A stretch of 64,000 nt of DNA. Source: Planctomycetota bacterium (GTDB taxonomy: Bacteria; Planctomycetota; B15-G4). Under the pieces are notes generated by a model. It made no database searches. It was not told the origin of the DNA and saw only the letters and a list, made by a program, of their open reading frames with translations. The stretch covers positions 310,001-374,000 of the forward strand of contig JAJDEP010000019.1 in the NCBI GenBank assembly GCA_029259715.1, written 5' to 3'. The position numbers and the translations under genes are program-made. Positions 9,200 through 19,647 of this stretch are shown piece after piece (within the stretch, counting starts at the first letter, position 1; each line of letters starts with the position of its first letter).

Positions 9200-10975
9200 C
9201 TACTGCGGACCGTGGAAGGAGTCCGCCGAGGTGCGCATGAACAGGTGCAGCGGCTTGCCGGTGTTGTTGCTGCGGTCGGTCGGCGCCCCCGGCGTCACCG
9301 TGATGAGCTTCCAGCCGGCCGCGCGCACGGTGTTCTTGAAGTTCTGGGGCACGCGGAAGAACCACGCGTTCTTGACCGCGAGCTCGCCGGCCGCCGGGCC
9401 CAGGTCGTAGTTCACGAGGGTCAGCCGGGTCACCCCGTGCACGCTGCGCGCCTGATGGATCACGTGCTCGAGGGACGCGTCACGGGCGTAGGTGAGCTTC
9501 ACCTGGCTCACGCCCGCCTCCCGCATGGTCATGACGAACTGCGGCAGGAACCCGGGCGAAAGCGACGACACGACCACCCAGTGCTGGGGGCTGTCGAAGG
9601 TCGCCAGGTGCTGGGCCACGTTCTCGAGCCGCGAGGGTTCGTCGTTGCGATAGACCAGCACGGCCACGCTCGCGATGAGCATCAGCAGGCCCCAGGCGAC
9701 GCCCAGCAGCGCGCGGGTGAGCACGCGACGGGGGCCGAAGATGCCCGCCGTGACAGCGAGCACCAGCACCGGCAGCAGGAAGAACACGTACTTGGTGACG
9801 AACACGTTGCCGGTGCCGCGCAGGATGTCGGCGAGCACGATCAACGCCGGCAGCAACGGCAGCGACCACCAGGCCGCCCGCGCCAGGCGCCGCGGTGCCT
9901 CGTCGCGACCTTCGCCGGCCACGTGCCGCAGCAATCCCAGCACGACGCACGGGTATGTCACCAGCGCCGTCAGGCCCAGGCCGAGGATCAGCCCGTCACC
10001 GAGGGCGGTGAGGCGCGCCGCGGCCAGGCTGAAGCGCCGCACCAGCTGCAGCAGCATGAAGGGCCACTCGGGCGGAAAACGGCGCAGGTCGGCCCAATGG
10101 GTGCGGTCGCCGGCCTCCGCCATGTGCCCGAACAGCATGGTCAGCAGCGGCAGGGTCCCCATGACGATCAGGGCGCCGACCAGGGCCACGATGGTCAGGC
10201 GTCGCCCGCGCTGCGCGGAAGCATGCCGGTAGGCCAGCCAGAGCAGCAGCAGCCCCTGCCAGGCCGTCACGAAGGCGTAGTGGTAGAGGCTCCAGAGGCC
10301 CACCAGCGATCCGAGGATGAAGAGCACCGGCCAGCGCCGTTCGCCCTTGGACAGGTTGCAGCCGCTCTGGGCCCACGACAACACCGCCACCGTCGTCCAG
10401 AGCATGGCGCAGAGCGCCAGGCCGTAGGCCCGCAGGTACGCCTCGACGACGAGGAACCACGGGGCCGCGGCCATCAACGCCATGGCCGTCTCCGGCGCCC
10501 ACGGCACCGGCAGCATCTGGGCCGTCAGCCGCCGCATCGCCAGCAGCGACGCGATGCCGATGAGCACGCCGAGCACGTGCACGCCGAGCCCCTGGAGTCC
10601 GGTCAGGCGCACCCACAGGTGCAGCAGCACGAAGTACCCGGGCGGGGTCAGGTTGGTCTTCGAGGCCAGGCCCTCGGTGACCTCGTCGAAGGTCTGGACG
10701 TGCTCGCCGCCGAGGTAGTCGTAGAGGTCCGTGACCGGCACCGGCGCGTCCGGCCAGCCCATGGACGGCACGCCGTCGCCGCCGTTCCGGAGCTGACCGG
10801 GCCGCGCCACGGTGATGTCCATGGTGTAGCCCTCATCGTGCTGCCACTCCCATACCGACACCGTGCCGAGGGCGAGGACGACGTACATGGCCAGGATGGC
10901 GAGGGCGACCAGGCCGTGACGACCGTCGGCGGCACGCGGTTTGGGTTGATCGTGGTCCGACACGGCCTGAGGCAT
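9200..10975 (-). CDS. GT-C-type polytopic membrane glycosyltransferase, paralogue 2
   Basis: Second of three tandem GT-C-like paralogues, 591 aa from the ATG at 10975, which follows a purine-rich AGGGGGG. The frame stays open to 11068, but that extension has no membrane or family features and reaches towards the tRNA region. WEWQHDEGYTMDI carries the acidic pair (Asp47-Glu48). PPGYFVLLHLW replaces the usual PPLYY. Many hydrophobic helices follow, then a soluble C-terminal part beginning WVVVSSLSPGF, with YARDASLEHV and LTLVNYDLG, and ending SADSFHGPQ. It is the promoter-proximal gene of a two-gene unit with paralogue 1. Glycosyl transfer is inferred from fold; donor and acceptor are unknown. 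Confidence 0.75.
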   Translation of the reverse strand: MPQAVSDHDQPKPRAADGRHGLVALAILAMYVVLALGTVSVWEWQHDEGYTMDITVARPGQLRNGGDGVPSMGWPDAPVPVTDLYDYLGGEHVQTFDEVTEGLASKTNLTPPGYFVLLHLWVRLTGLQGLGVHVLGVLIGIASLLAMRRLTAQMLPVPWAPETAMALMAAAPWFLVVEAYLRAYGLALCAMLWTTVAVLSWAQSGCNLSKGERRWPVLFILGSLVGLWSLYHYAFVTAWQGLLLLWLAYRHASAQRGRRLTIVALVGALIVMGTLPLLTMLFGHMAEAGDRTHWADLRRFPPEWPFMLLQLVRRFSLAAARLTALGDGLILGLGLTALVTYPCVVLGLLRHVAGEGRDEAPRRLARAAWWSLPLLPALIVLADILRGTGNVFVTKYVFFLLPVLVLAVTAGIFGPRRVLTRALLGVAWGLLMLIASVAVLVYRNDEPSRLENVAQHLATFDSPQHWVVVSSLSPGFLPQFVMTMREAGVSQVKLTYARDASLEHVIHQARSVHGVTRLTLVNYDLGPAAGELAVKNAWFFRVPQNFKNTVRAAGWKLITVTPGAPTDRSNNTGKPLHLFMRTSADSFHGPQ

Positions 10976-11050
10976 CCCCCCTGAGACGGGGCGCGACTGT
11001 ATCACCTGCACATGCCCGCTGAGCTTCTGCCGAGCCGTGACCGGCGCCGG

Positions 11051-11080
11051 TTGACCGCCGCCCCGCACCGTGCCTAGACT
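11051..11080 (+). promoter_or_regulatory. Sigma-70-type promoter of tRNA-Ala
   Basis: TTGACC (11051-11056), an 18-bp spacer and TAGACT (11075-11080). The expected transcription start falls about 5 nt before the mature tRNA 5' end at 11093, as usual for a monocistronic tRNA gene. Confidence 0.7.
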
Positions 11081-11092
11081 CGTGCCGCGCGT

Positions 11093-11168
11093 GGGTGATT
11101 AGCTCAGTTGGTAGAGCGCCTGGTTCGCAATCAGGAGGTCAGGGGTTCGACTCCCCTATCATCCACCA
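11093..11168 (+). tRNA. tRNA-Ala (anticodon CGC)
   Basis: A 76-nt cloverleaf with encoded CCA. The acceptor stem GGGTGAT/ATCATCC contains the G3:U70 wobble pair, the classical alanine identity element. The D-arm reads AGCTCAGTTGGTAGAGC. The anticodon stem CCTGG/TCAGG closes the loop TTCGCAA with anticodon CGC (codon GCG). The T-arm AGGGGTTCGACTCCCCT has the expected TTCGA loop core. The gene sits alone on the plus strand between two minus-strand glycosyltransferase genes. Confidence 0.97.
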
Positions 11169-11195
11169 ACGCTTCGCAACCCGAGTTCCCGGCCC

Positions 11196-12923
11196 CTAGT
11201 TGGGCCCGTGGAACGTCTTGTGGTGGATGCCCTCGAGGATCAGCATCCGCTTGTCGAGCCCCTGGCCGGCCAGGTTCGCCTTCTCGCCCCGCACGTGGCG
11301 CTTCTTCGTCTCGAAGTTGCTGCGCAGGGCGATGACGTAGGCATTGGCCAGGTCGGAGGCGGGCCACATGTGCAGGCCCTGGTCGGTGATGATGCTCTCG
11401 AGGTCGGCGGTGGTCTCGAGGTTGAGCAGCGTGATGCGGCGGTAGCGGCTGCCGGCGCCCACAGTGCGGATCAGCTCCTCGAGTTGGGCCGCCCGGGCGC
11501 GGACGATGGAGACCTCGTCGATGTCCTTGTCCCGCATGTAGAGCACCAGCGGGAGGCCGTAGCGACGGTCGAACGAGCTCATCACCACCAGGTGCCCGGG
11601 ACGGTCGTGGGCCGCGACGGCCGTGGTCACCACGTCGTAGTCGTGCGGGATCTCGTCATGCCAGACGAGGGGCGAGAGCACGCCCGAGAGCAGCAGCGCC
11701 ATCCAGCACGAGAACACGGTGGCCGACGCCGCGCGCGCCGGGATCGCGCTCACGCCGCGCACCGAGAGCATCAGGAACACGGGGAACAAGAAGAACGCGT
11801 ACTTGGTCACGAACAGCGTCTTGGTCCCGCGCACGATGTCCGAGCCGAAGATCAGGGCCGGCAGCAGGATGATGGTCGTCCAGAACGCGAGCGAGGCGAG
11901 GTTGAGGTCGCGGCGGCGGTCCCGCATGAACGAGAGGATCGTGAAGGGATACGTCGCCAGGAACATGGCCGCGAAGGCCGTGCGGAAGAACTGGTACTCG
12001 TAGTTGCTGTATTCGCCGGCCAGGGCGAAGCGTCCCAGCCAGCGCGACACCGGCCCCAGCAGGATCATCCACGGCGTGTCCGTGGTGAAGAAGTAGGTCG
12101 ACTGGGTCAGGTCGTGGAGGTGCGCGAATTGCGAGGGCAGCCAAGGCGAATAGAGCAACACACCGGCCGCCATGGTGGCGCAGGCCGCCCGGACGAAACC
12201 GGCCCGCTGCTCCGGGGGCCCCCGCCATGCCAGCCACAGCATGAGCAAGCCGTGCCAGGCGAACACGAACACGTAGTGGTACACGCCGTAGAGCCCGAGC
12301 GCCGAGAGCACCGCGAAGGCCGCCCGCAGCCGCAGGCGCGTCTTCGGTGAGACGTCGTCGTCGTGGGCGCGCAACAACGCCACCGTCGCCCACAGCGACA
12401 GACACAGCACCATCGAGTAGGGCCGCAGGAAACAGGTGACCTGGATCAGCCAGGGCGAGACGCTGGCCATGAGCACCGCGGCATCGCCGGCCCCACGACC
12501 GCAAAGGCGCCCGCCCAGGTGCCACAGGGCCAGCAGCGTCAGCAACCCGAAGAGCATCGACGGCACCCGCAGCATCACCGTTCCCGTGCCCGTCAGCCGG
12601 GCCCAGGAGTTGATCAGCAGGTAGTACAGCGGCGGGTGCGGCATGCGCTGGGGCTCGTGCAGCGCGTCCATGACCTCGCCCCAGCTGGGCGCGTCGGCGC
12701 CGCTGAGCGCCGCGTAGACATCCGTGGCCAACTCGGGTTTGCCCGGCCACGACGAGACCGCCTGCCCCCGCTTCTCCCACTCGTACGTCTCGATCCGACC
12801 GATGGCGATGTCGAAGGTGACGCCTTCGTCGTGCTGGTGTTGCCAGTCGTTGGCGGTGAAGGCGCTGCACAGGATGAACAGCGCCATGCCCACCAGCACC
12901 AGGGGACGGTAGAGCACCCTCAT
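11196..12923 (-). CDS. GT-C-type polytopic membrane glycosyltransferase, paralogue 3
   Basis: Third GT-C-like paralogue, 575 aa. The ATG at 12923 overlaps the stop of the GH15-like gene (ATGA), so I reject the Arg-rich extension that stays open to 13121. The first helix (LVLVGMALFILCSAF) precedes WQHQHDEGVTFDI (Asp32-Glu33), and MPHPPLYYLLINSW carries the canonical HPPLYY motif. Several further helices are followed by a soluble tail (HLVVMSSFDRRYG ... ITLLNLETT) ending HHKTFHGPN. Translational coupling to a carbohydrate-active-enzyme homologue supports a role in glycan metabolism, though the substrate is unknown. The tRNA gene on the other strand separates it from paralogues 1 and 2. Confidence 0.75.
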   Translation of the reverse strand: MRVLYRPLVLVGMALFILCSAFTANDWQHQHDEGVTFDIAIGRIETYEWEKRGQAVSSWPGKPELATDVYAALSGADAPSWGEVMDALHEPQRMPHPPLYYLLINSWARLTGTGTVMLRVPSMLFGLLTLLALWHLGGRLCGRGAGDAAVLMASVSPWLIQVTCFLRPYSMVLCLSLWATVALLRAHDDDVSPKTRLRLRAAFAVLSALGLYGVYHYVFVFAWHGLLMLWLAWRGPPEQRAGFVRAACATMAAGVLLYSPWLPSQFAHLHDLTQSTYFFTTDTPWMILLGPVSRWLGRFALAGEYSNYEYQFFRTAFAAMFLATYPFTILSFMRDRRRDLNLASLAFWTTIILLPALIFGSDIVRGTKTLFVTKYAFFLFPVFLMLSVRGVSAIPARAASATVFSCWMALLLSGVLSPLVWHDEIPHDYDVVTTAVAAHDRPGHLVVMSSFDRRYGLPLVLYMRDKDIDEVSIVRARAAQLEELIRTVGAGSRYRRITLLNLETTADLESIITDQGLHMWPASDLANAYVIALRSNFETKKRHVRGEKANLAGQGLDKRMLILEGIHHKTFHGPN

Positions 12924-14338
12924 GCCGGCGTGCTCCCGGCCGGCGCACCCCCGGTGGCCGCGCCCCCTCGGGACGCCGGCGCCCGGGCCGTGACCCGCCG
13001 CATCAGCGCGAAGGCCCAGGCCAGGTGCGCGGCGGTCCAGAGCAGCGGCGTGTTGTCGTTGGGCTGCCAGCCGGCGTCCCCGGCGACCGCGCTGTCGCGC
13101 AGGCAATAGGCCTCGGCGCACAGCCCTTCAGTGACGGCGCCCTGCGGTCCCGTGAGCTGGCCCAGGGCGCGATTGAAGTGCAGGGTCTGCCGGCGGCGAT
13201 CGTCCTCGGCGCCGGTGCGCAGCCAGCGCTTGCCCCACACCACCGAGATCAGCGGGTCGAACAGACACCACTGAGCCTCGGTGCCGGGCTTCAGCGCCGC
13301 ATCGCGCGCGCGGTGGTCGCCGGCGAACCCGCCGGTGCGGGTGTCCTCGTCGAACAGGTCTTCGTAGTCCGCCATCCAGTAGCTGTCGCCGGCGTAGCGC
13401 CGGATGCCGTGGGGTCCCATGAGCTCGCTGCACACGGCCTCCAGGATGCCATCGGCCACGTCGTCGTCCACCACGCCGAAGGGTTCGATCAGGAACAGCA
13501 GGGCCGCATCGGTGGTCCGGTTCCGAGCCGGATCGTCCTCACCGGCCGCTTCCCGAGGCAGGAGCTCGCGCAAGGCCGCCTCACCGTGCTCGATCAAGTG
13601 GTCGAGGCGCTGGCTCTCGGCCTCCACGGCCTGCTCGTTGCCGCCGTAACGGCGGGCCGGGTCGCCCGTCCCGCCCTGTCCCGCCCTGCGCGGCTTGTGG
13701 ATCAGGAGTTGGAACGCGCGCAGGCCGGCCACCACCACGCCGATGCTCGAGGCCGAGCGCTTGCGGTGCTCCTCCCAGTGGCCGCTGTCGCGGTCGGTCC
13801 AGTAAGGCAGGGCCTCCAGCGTGCGCACCATCAGGCGCAGGATGCCCAGCTCCTCGGCGCTGGGGTCGAACAGTCCCATGAGCGCGGTGCGGCTCGCCCA
13901 CCAGAGGGCCGCGCCCAAGGCATCGTTCTGGGCGTGGGGCCACCAGACGTCGAGTTCGGCCAGGCGTTCGCCGTCGAAGCGGATGTGGGGACGCTGCATG
14001 GGGTCGTCGAGGTCGGCCGTGCCCTCGAGGATCGCCTGCATGCGCGGCACCTGCGTGGAAAACCAGCGCACCAGGGTGCGCGCCGTCACCGCCGGGCCCT
14101 GGGTGTCCCCGCACGCCAGCTGGGCGTGGGCGATGTGGACGTTGTCGCGCACCCACGTCGCCGCGTAGCCGGTGCGGCCGGCCGCGTCCCCGGTCACCGC
14201 GGGATAGAGCCCGTTGGGCAGCGCGGGCAGGTCGAGCGTGCCCCAGGCCTGCAGACGCGCGGCGAGGGCGTCGAGGTCGGCCGCCTCGTAGCGGTCGCGC
14301 AGCAGCGCGGCGATCTCGGGGTGACGCGCGGAATTCAC
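12920..14338 (-). CDS. GH15-like (glucoamylase / phosphorylase-kinase alpha-beta-type) protein
   Basis: Predicted (alpha/alpha)6-barrel protein of the GH15 superfamily, in the branch related to eukaryotic phosphorylase kinase alpha/beta subunits. 472 aa. Supporting stretches are [63 protein letters not shown] and the late WGKRWL and [14 protein letters not shown]. The start is taken as GTG at 14338, overlapping the TGA of the cyclodeaminase-like gene (GTGA); the frame continues upstream but is antisense-like. Whether it hydrolyses a glucan or acts as a regulator is not clear. The tail is Ala/Gly/Pro-rich. It lies between a folate-type enzyme and a GT-C protein, coupled to both. Confidence 0.7.
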   Translation of the reverse strand: MNSARHPEIAALLRDRYEAADLDALAARLQAWGTLDLPALPNGLYPAVTGDAAGRTGYAATWVRDNVHIAHAQLACGDTQGPAVTARTLVRWFSTQVPRMQAILEGTADLDDPMQRPHIRFDGERLAELDVWWPHAQNDALGAALWWASRTALMGLFDPSAEELGILRLMVRTLEALPYWTDRDSGHWEEHRKRSASSIGVVVAGLRAFQLLIHKPRRAGQGGTGDPARRYGGNEQAVEAESQRLDHLIEHGEAALRELLPREAAGEDDPARNRTTDAALLFLIEPFGVVDDDVADGILEAVCSELMGPHGIRRYAGDSYWMADYEDLFDEDTRTGGFAGDHRARDAALKPGTEAQWCLFDPLISVVWGKRWLRTGAEDDRRRQTLHFNRALGQLTGPQGAVTEGLCAEAYCLRDSAVAGDAGWQPNDNTPLLWTAAHLAWAFALMRRVTARAPASRGGAATGGAPAGSTPA

Positions 14339-14964
14339 GCCTGCAGCGACTCGATCACGGCCGCGGAGATGTCGCCTTCGAGACGCAGGGCGCGTTCGGC
14401 CAGCGCACCGCCCTCGTCGCTGACCCGCGCGCGCAGGTCGTCGTCCTTGATGCTCTTGAGGTTGACGAGCACGTTGACGGACGCGCCCCGGAAGGCCGCG
14501 GCGAGGGCGTAGGCGCCGACGGCCACGTCGCTGGCGAGGTTCGGGTTGCAATGCTTCCGCAGCGCGTCGAGCACCTCGAGGCCGGCGACCGCTGCCCGGC
14601 ACATGCGCAACGGCGGGTCGAGAGCCGCGGCCAGGCCCGCCTGGATCGCCGCGCGGCGCGCGGCCTTCTCGACGTCGTCGCCCTTGGGCAACTTGAAGGC
14701 CTCGTTGAGCCCGGCATAGGCCGCGGCGTCGGCGTCGACGAGCGCCCCCAACTCGGCGCGCAGCTCGTCGAGTCGTCCGATCTCGGCGGTCAGGGCGTCG
14801 GCGTGCTCGACCAGGTCCTTGCGCCCCTCGGAGTAGCGGGCCGCCATGGCGCCCATGGCCGTCCCGAGCACGCCGATGTAGGCCGAGATCGACCCGCCGC
14901 CCGGCGTCGGCTGCTGGGCCGCGGCCGCGGCCGCGAAACGGGTCAGGGATTCATCCACGAGCAT
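14335..14964 (-). CDS. Formimidoyltetrahydrofolate cyclodeaminase-like protein (FTCD_C)
   Basis: A 209-aa, mostly helical cytoplasmic protein matching the cyclodeaminase half of FTCD. It begins [24 protein letters not shown]; the TPGGGS loop is the hallmark of the family. [11 protein letters not shown], a Lys/Ala-rich helical centre, [13 protein letters not shown] and [14 protein letters not shown] follow, all in family order. Cyclodeaminases convert 5-formimidoyl-THF to 5,10-methenyl-THF, as in histidine breakdown, but no histidine-degradation gene is nearby, so the substrate may differ. ATG at 14964, with TAGACT as a possible -10 at 14990-14995. Its stop overlaps the next gene's GTG. Confidence 0.85.
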   Translation of the reverse strand: MLVDESLTRFAAAAAAQQPTPGGGSISAYIGVLGTAMGAMAARYSEGRKDLVEHADALTAEIGRLDELRAELGALVDADAAAYAGLNEAFKLPKGDDVEKAARRAAIQAGLAAALDPPLRMCRAAVAGLEVLDALRKHCNPNLASDVAVGAYALAAAFRGASVNVLVNLKSIKDDDLRARVSDEGGALAERALRLEGDISAAVIESLQA

Positions 14965-14989
14965 CGGTGGCTCCACGAGCGAGGCAGGC

Positions 14990-14995
14990 AGTCTA
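14990..14995 (-). promoter_or_regulatory. TAGACT -10-like element of cyclodeaminase-like operon
   Basis: TAGACT on the minus strand, 25 nt before the ATG at 14964. The same hexamer is the -10 of the tRNA-Ala promoter and recurs before other genes. No convincing -35 is seen. Confidence 0.35.
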
Positions 14996-15041
14996 GCGAC
15001 CGATGGGCCACTCCCCAGCCCTGGGTGGGCACCAACGGCCA

Positions 15042-15096
15042 CATCCCTGCAGCATCCCCGCAGCATCCCCGCAGCATCCCCGCAACATCTCCGCCG
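15042..15096 (+). repeat. Five 11-bp tandem repeats upstream of clpB
   Basis: Units CATCCCTGCAG, CATCCCCGCAG (twice), CATCCCCGCAA and a degenerate CATCTCCGCCG are joined head to tail. At 11 bp, about one helical turn, every copy shows the same DNA face. They lie 165-219 bp upstream of the sigma-54 element, a usual distance for enhancer-binding-protein sites. Confidence 0.9.
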
Positions 15097-15260
15097 GATC
15101 GTCGCCGGCCGCCGACGCCTGCCATCATGGCGCAACGAGGAGGTCATATCGGCAGAACCCGCGGCCAGGCACGGCACAACGGGGCTCCCGGGAGGCTCTT
15201 GGGAAGCTTGCGAGGACCTCGAAAGGCCCTTCCGAGGGGCTCTGGCGCTACGGAGCCCAT

Positions 15261-15276
15261 TGGCACGGACGTTGCA
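15261..15276 (+). promoter_or_regulatory. Sigma-54 (-24/-12) promoter of clpB
   Basis: TGGCACGGACGTTGCA fits the RpoN consensus TGGCACGNNNNTTGCW at every fixed position, with the invariant GG and GC correctly spaced. Transcription would start near 15287, giving a leader of about 40 nt before the clpB ATG at 15328. Confidence 0.75.
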
Positions 15277-15327
15277 ACCCTGACCCGGGCACACCACCGG
15301 CCCCCCCCTTCTGCATCCGGAGCCCCC

Positions 15328-17868
<2,541 letters not shown>

Positions 17869-17883
17869 CGCGAGGCTCACCGG

Positions 17884-17930
17884 CGCACGGCCGTTAGGCT
17901 GGGGACTTCCTTCCTGAGCCAGGCCGTGCG
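17884..17930 (+). terminator. Long hairpin between clpB and rluA-type gene
   Basis: CGCACGGCC (17884-17892) pairs perfectly with GGCCGTGCG (17922-17930), and an inner GGCT/AGCC can extend the stem. There is no T-tract, so it may be an attenuator or RNA-processing structure instead of an intrinsic terminator. GTTAGGCT in the loop could also serve as a -10 for the next gene. Confidence 0.4.
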
Positions 17931-17959
17931 TCCCGAGCCCGGCGATCGAGCCCGACGCG

Positions 17960-18640
17960 TTGAGCGAATCCCTCTACACCGTGGTGGCCGAGGAGCCGGG
18001 CCTGCTGGTCGTCGACAAGGCGCCCGGCGTGCTCACCGTGCCCCACGGCTCGGGACGCCAGCCGTGTGTGCTCGATGCGGTGCGCGGCGACGGCTACACG
18101 GCCACGCCGGTGCACCGCCTCGACCGTGACACCAGCGGGCTGCTGTTGCTGTGCCTCGATCCCGCGCTGCGTGCCGGCCTGCTCGCGTTGTTCAAGGGAC
18201 GCGAGGTGACCAAGGCCTACCTCGCCCTGGTGCACGGTCGCCCCCAGCCGGACCGGGCCACCATCGACATGCCCATCCTCGACGAGGGCGCCACGGCCAC
18301 CGTCAGCCGTCGGGGCAAGCGCGCCGTGACCACCTACGAAGTGCTGGAGGACGTCTCCACCAATGCGGGCATGGCGAGCCTGCTGCGCGCCTGCCCGCTC
18401 ACCGGCCGCCACAACCAGATCCGCGTGCACATGGCCCACGTCGGCCACCCGCTGCTCGGCGACGACAAGTTCGGCCGCCGTCATCGCGGCGGATCGGGAC
18501 GCAGCCTGAAGGCCCGACGCGCCATGCTCCACGCCGAGCGCCTGGCCTTCCGTCACCCCGGCACGGGACGCGCCCTCGAATTCACCTGCGCGCCGGCGGC
18601 CGACTTCGCCGAACAGCTGCGGGTGCTGCGCGCGGGCTGA
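17960..18640 (+). CDS. RluA-family RNA pseudouridine synthase
   Basis: Isomerises uridine to pseudouridine in rRNA or tRNA. 226 aa, a compact form with no S4 domain. It has LLVVDKAPGVLTVPHG, the catalytic motif HRLDRDTSG (catalytic Asp55), KAYLALVHG, and the C-terminal RHNQIRVHMAHVGHPLLGD that typifies RluA-like enzymes. The start is a TTG at 17960, the only one giving the full N-terminal strand; no in-frame ATG lies upstream. The target base cannot be assigned. It follows clpB by 91 bp containing a strong hairpin, so it may be partly uncoupled from clpB transcription. Confidence 0.9.
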   Translation: MSESLYTVVAEEPGLLVVDKAPGVLTVPHGSGRQPCVLDAVRGDGYTATPVHRLDRDTSGLLLLCLDPALRAGLLALFKGREVTKAYLALVHGRPQPDRATIDMPILDEGATATVSRRGKRAVTTYEVLEDVSTNAGMASLLRACPLTGRHNQIRVHMAHVGHPLLGDDKFGRRHRGGSGRSLKARRAMLHAERLAFRHPGTGRALEFTCAPAADFAEQLRVLRAG

Positions 18641-18677
18641 GCGCCCCGTTCGGGGTGCCGCTCACCATTCGGGGCGC
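18641..18677. terminator. Candidate bidirectional terminator between convergent genes
   Basis: GCGCCCC (18641-18647) pairs with GGGGCGC (18671-18677), and a smaller CCCC-GTT-CGGGG hairpin sits inside the left arm. It fills the 40-bp gap between the rluA-type gene (+) and the yugP-type gene (-). There is no T-run. Confidence 0.4.
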
Positions 18678-18680
18678 CGC

Positions 18681-19406
18681 TCAGTTGCGCGATCGCAACA
18701 GCAGGTAGACCACCATCATGATCGCCTGCACGGCGCTGGCCACGTAGGTGAGGGCGGCGGCGTTGAGCACCTCCCGCCCCCCTTGCAGCTCTTCGCCGGT
18801 GAGCACGTGACCGGTCTCGAGCATGACCAGCGCCCGCTTGGAGGCATCGAGCTCCACCGGCAGCGTCACCAGCGCGAAGACCGCGTAGAGGCTCAGGCAG
18901 ATCACGGCCCCGAGCATGAGCGGGCCGCGCAAGTGCGGCAGGAAGAAGGCCACCAGGAAGAGCCAGACCCAGGCTTTGCTGGCGAAGGCCGCCGCCGGAT
19001 AGAACGACTGGCGAAACTTCATGGGGCCGTAGCCCTCGGCGTCCTGCAGGGCGTGCCCCAATTCGTGGGCGGCCACGGCCGCCGATGCCACCGTCGGCTG
19101 ACTGAACACCGCCTCCGACAGGTTGATGGCCTTGTGGTGCGGGTCGTAGTGGTCGCTGAGGGTGCCGCCCACCCGGCCCACCGGGAGCGCGACGTTGCCG
19201 CCCCGGTCGGCCCAGGCCGCCTGGCCGTAGGTGGTCCACAGCCGCGAGGCCACCTGCTCGCCGGTCATGCCCACCCGATTCGCCACCTTCGACCACTTGC
19301 CGAAGGCCCGCGTCGTGCGGCTCTGGGCCCACAGCGCGAAGACCATGGCCGGGGCCATGAGCAGCAGATACAGCGGATCGAAGAAGAGGAAGCCGAGAAA
19401 AGGCAT
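18681..19406 (-). CDS. YugP-type membrane zinc metallopeptidase
   Basis: Integral-membrane neutral zinc metallopeptidase of the YugP family (Peptidase_M-like, PF04298). 241 aa. The N-terminal helix is LYLLLMAPAMVFALWAQ, followed by WSKVANRVGMTGEQVA and VGGTLSDHYDPHHKAINLSE, a typical family stretch. The zinc site AAHELGHALQDAEGY (HELGH) comes next, then two or three C-terminal helices and VELDASKRAL. The family's physiological substrate is not well defined. The ATG is at 19406. A TACAAT at 19450-19455 on the minus strand could be its -10. It converges with the rluA-type gene and diverges from the repeat protein. Confidence 0.88.
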   Translation of the reverse strand: MPFLGFLFFDPLYLLLMAPAMVFALWAQSRTTRAFGKWSKVANRVGMTGEQVASRLWTTYGQAAWADRGGNVALPVGRVGGTLSDHYDPHHKAINLSEAVFSQPTVASAAVAAHELGHALQDAEGYGPMKFRQSFYPAAAFASKAWVWLFLVAFFLPHLRGPLMLGAVICLSLYAVFALVTLPVELDASKRALVMLETGHVLTGEELQGGREVLNAAALTYVASAVQAIMMVVYLLLRSRN

Positions 19407-19499
19407 GGGACGGAATCTCCAGAGTCGGACCCCGGGAGCGGGGACGGCGAATTGTAGGCATTCCGGATAGCCCGCAGGCGTGGTTCCACCCGGACGGAG

Positions 19500-19527
19500 T
19501 TCAACCCTGAGCCCCCGCTGCTACGAT
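19500..19527 (+). promoter_or_regulatory. Candidate promoter of carboxypeptidase-repeat protein
   Basis: TTCAAC (19500-19505), a 16-bp spacer and TACGAT (19522-19527), about 120 bp before the ATG at 19648. Spacing is acceptable and both hexamers are partial matches. Confidence 0.35.
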
Positions 19528-19647
19528 GAAGGGCTCGGGCCGGCCCTCTCCGCGGCGGCCCGTCACGACCCCACCGAGTCCGCCCCCGTCGTCCCTCCGA
19601 CCGTCGGGAAGACCGCCCCCTCCTCCGCCGTCCAAGATCAACTCACC

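Larger units (their letters stand above)
14965..15327. other. 363-bp divergent regulatory region between cyclodeaminase-like gene and clpB
   Basis: No gene seen. Leftward it holds a TAGACT -10-like element (14990-14995). Rightward it holds five 11-bp tandem repeats (15042-15096), an 11-bp palindrome CGAGGACCTCG (15211-15221), an inverted repeat GGGCTC/GAGCCC (15237-15258), and a consensus -24/-12 promoter (15261-15276). The layout resembles an enhancer-dependent sigma-54 control region. Confidence 0.6.

Noticed and set aside
11093-11168. Attachment site for an integrated element at tRNA-Ala
   Set aside because: No integrase and no second copy of the tRNA 3' end seen in the window; flanking genes are ordinary.
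15042-15096. CRISPR array
   Set aside because: Units are 11 bp with no spacers and no cas genes nearby.
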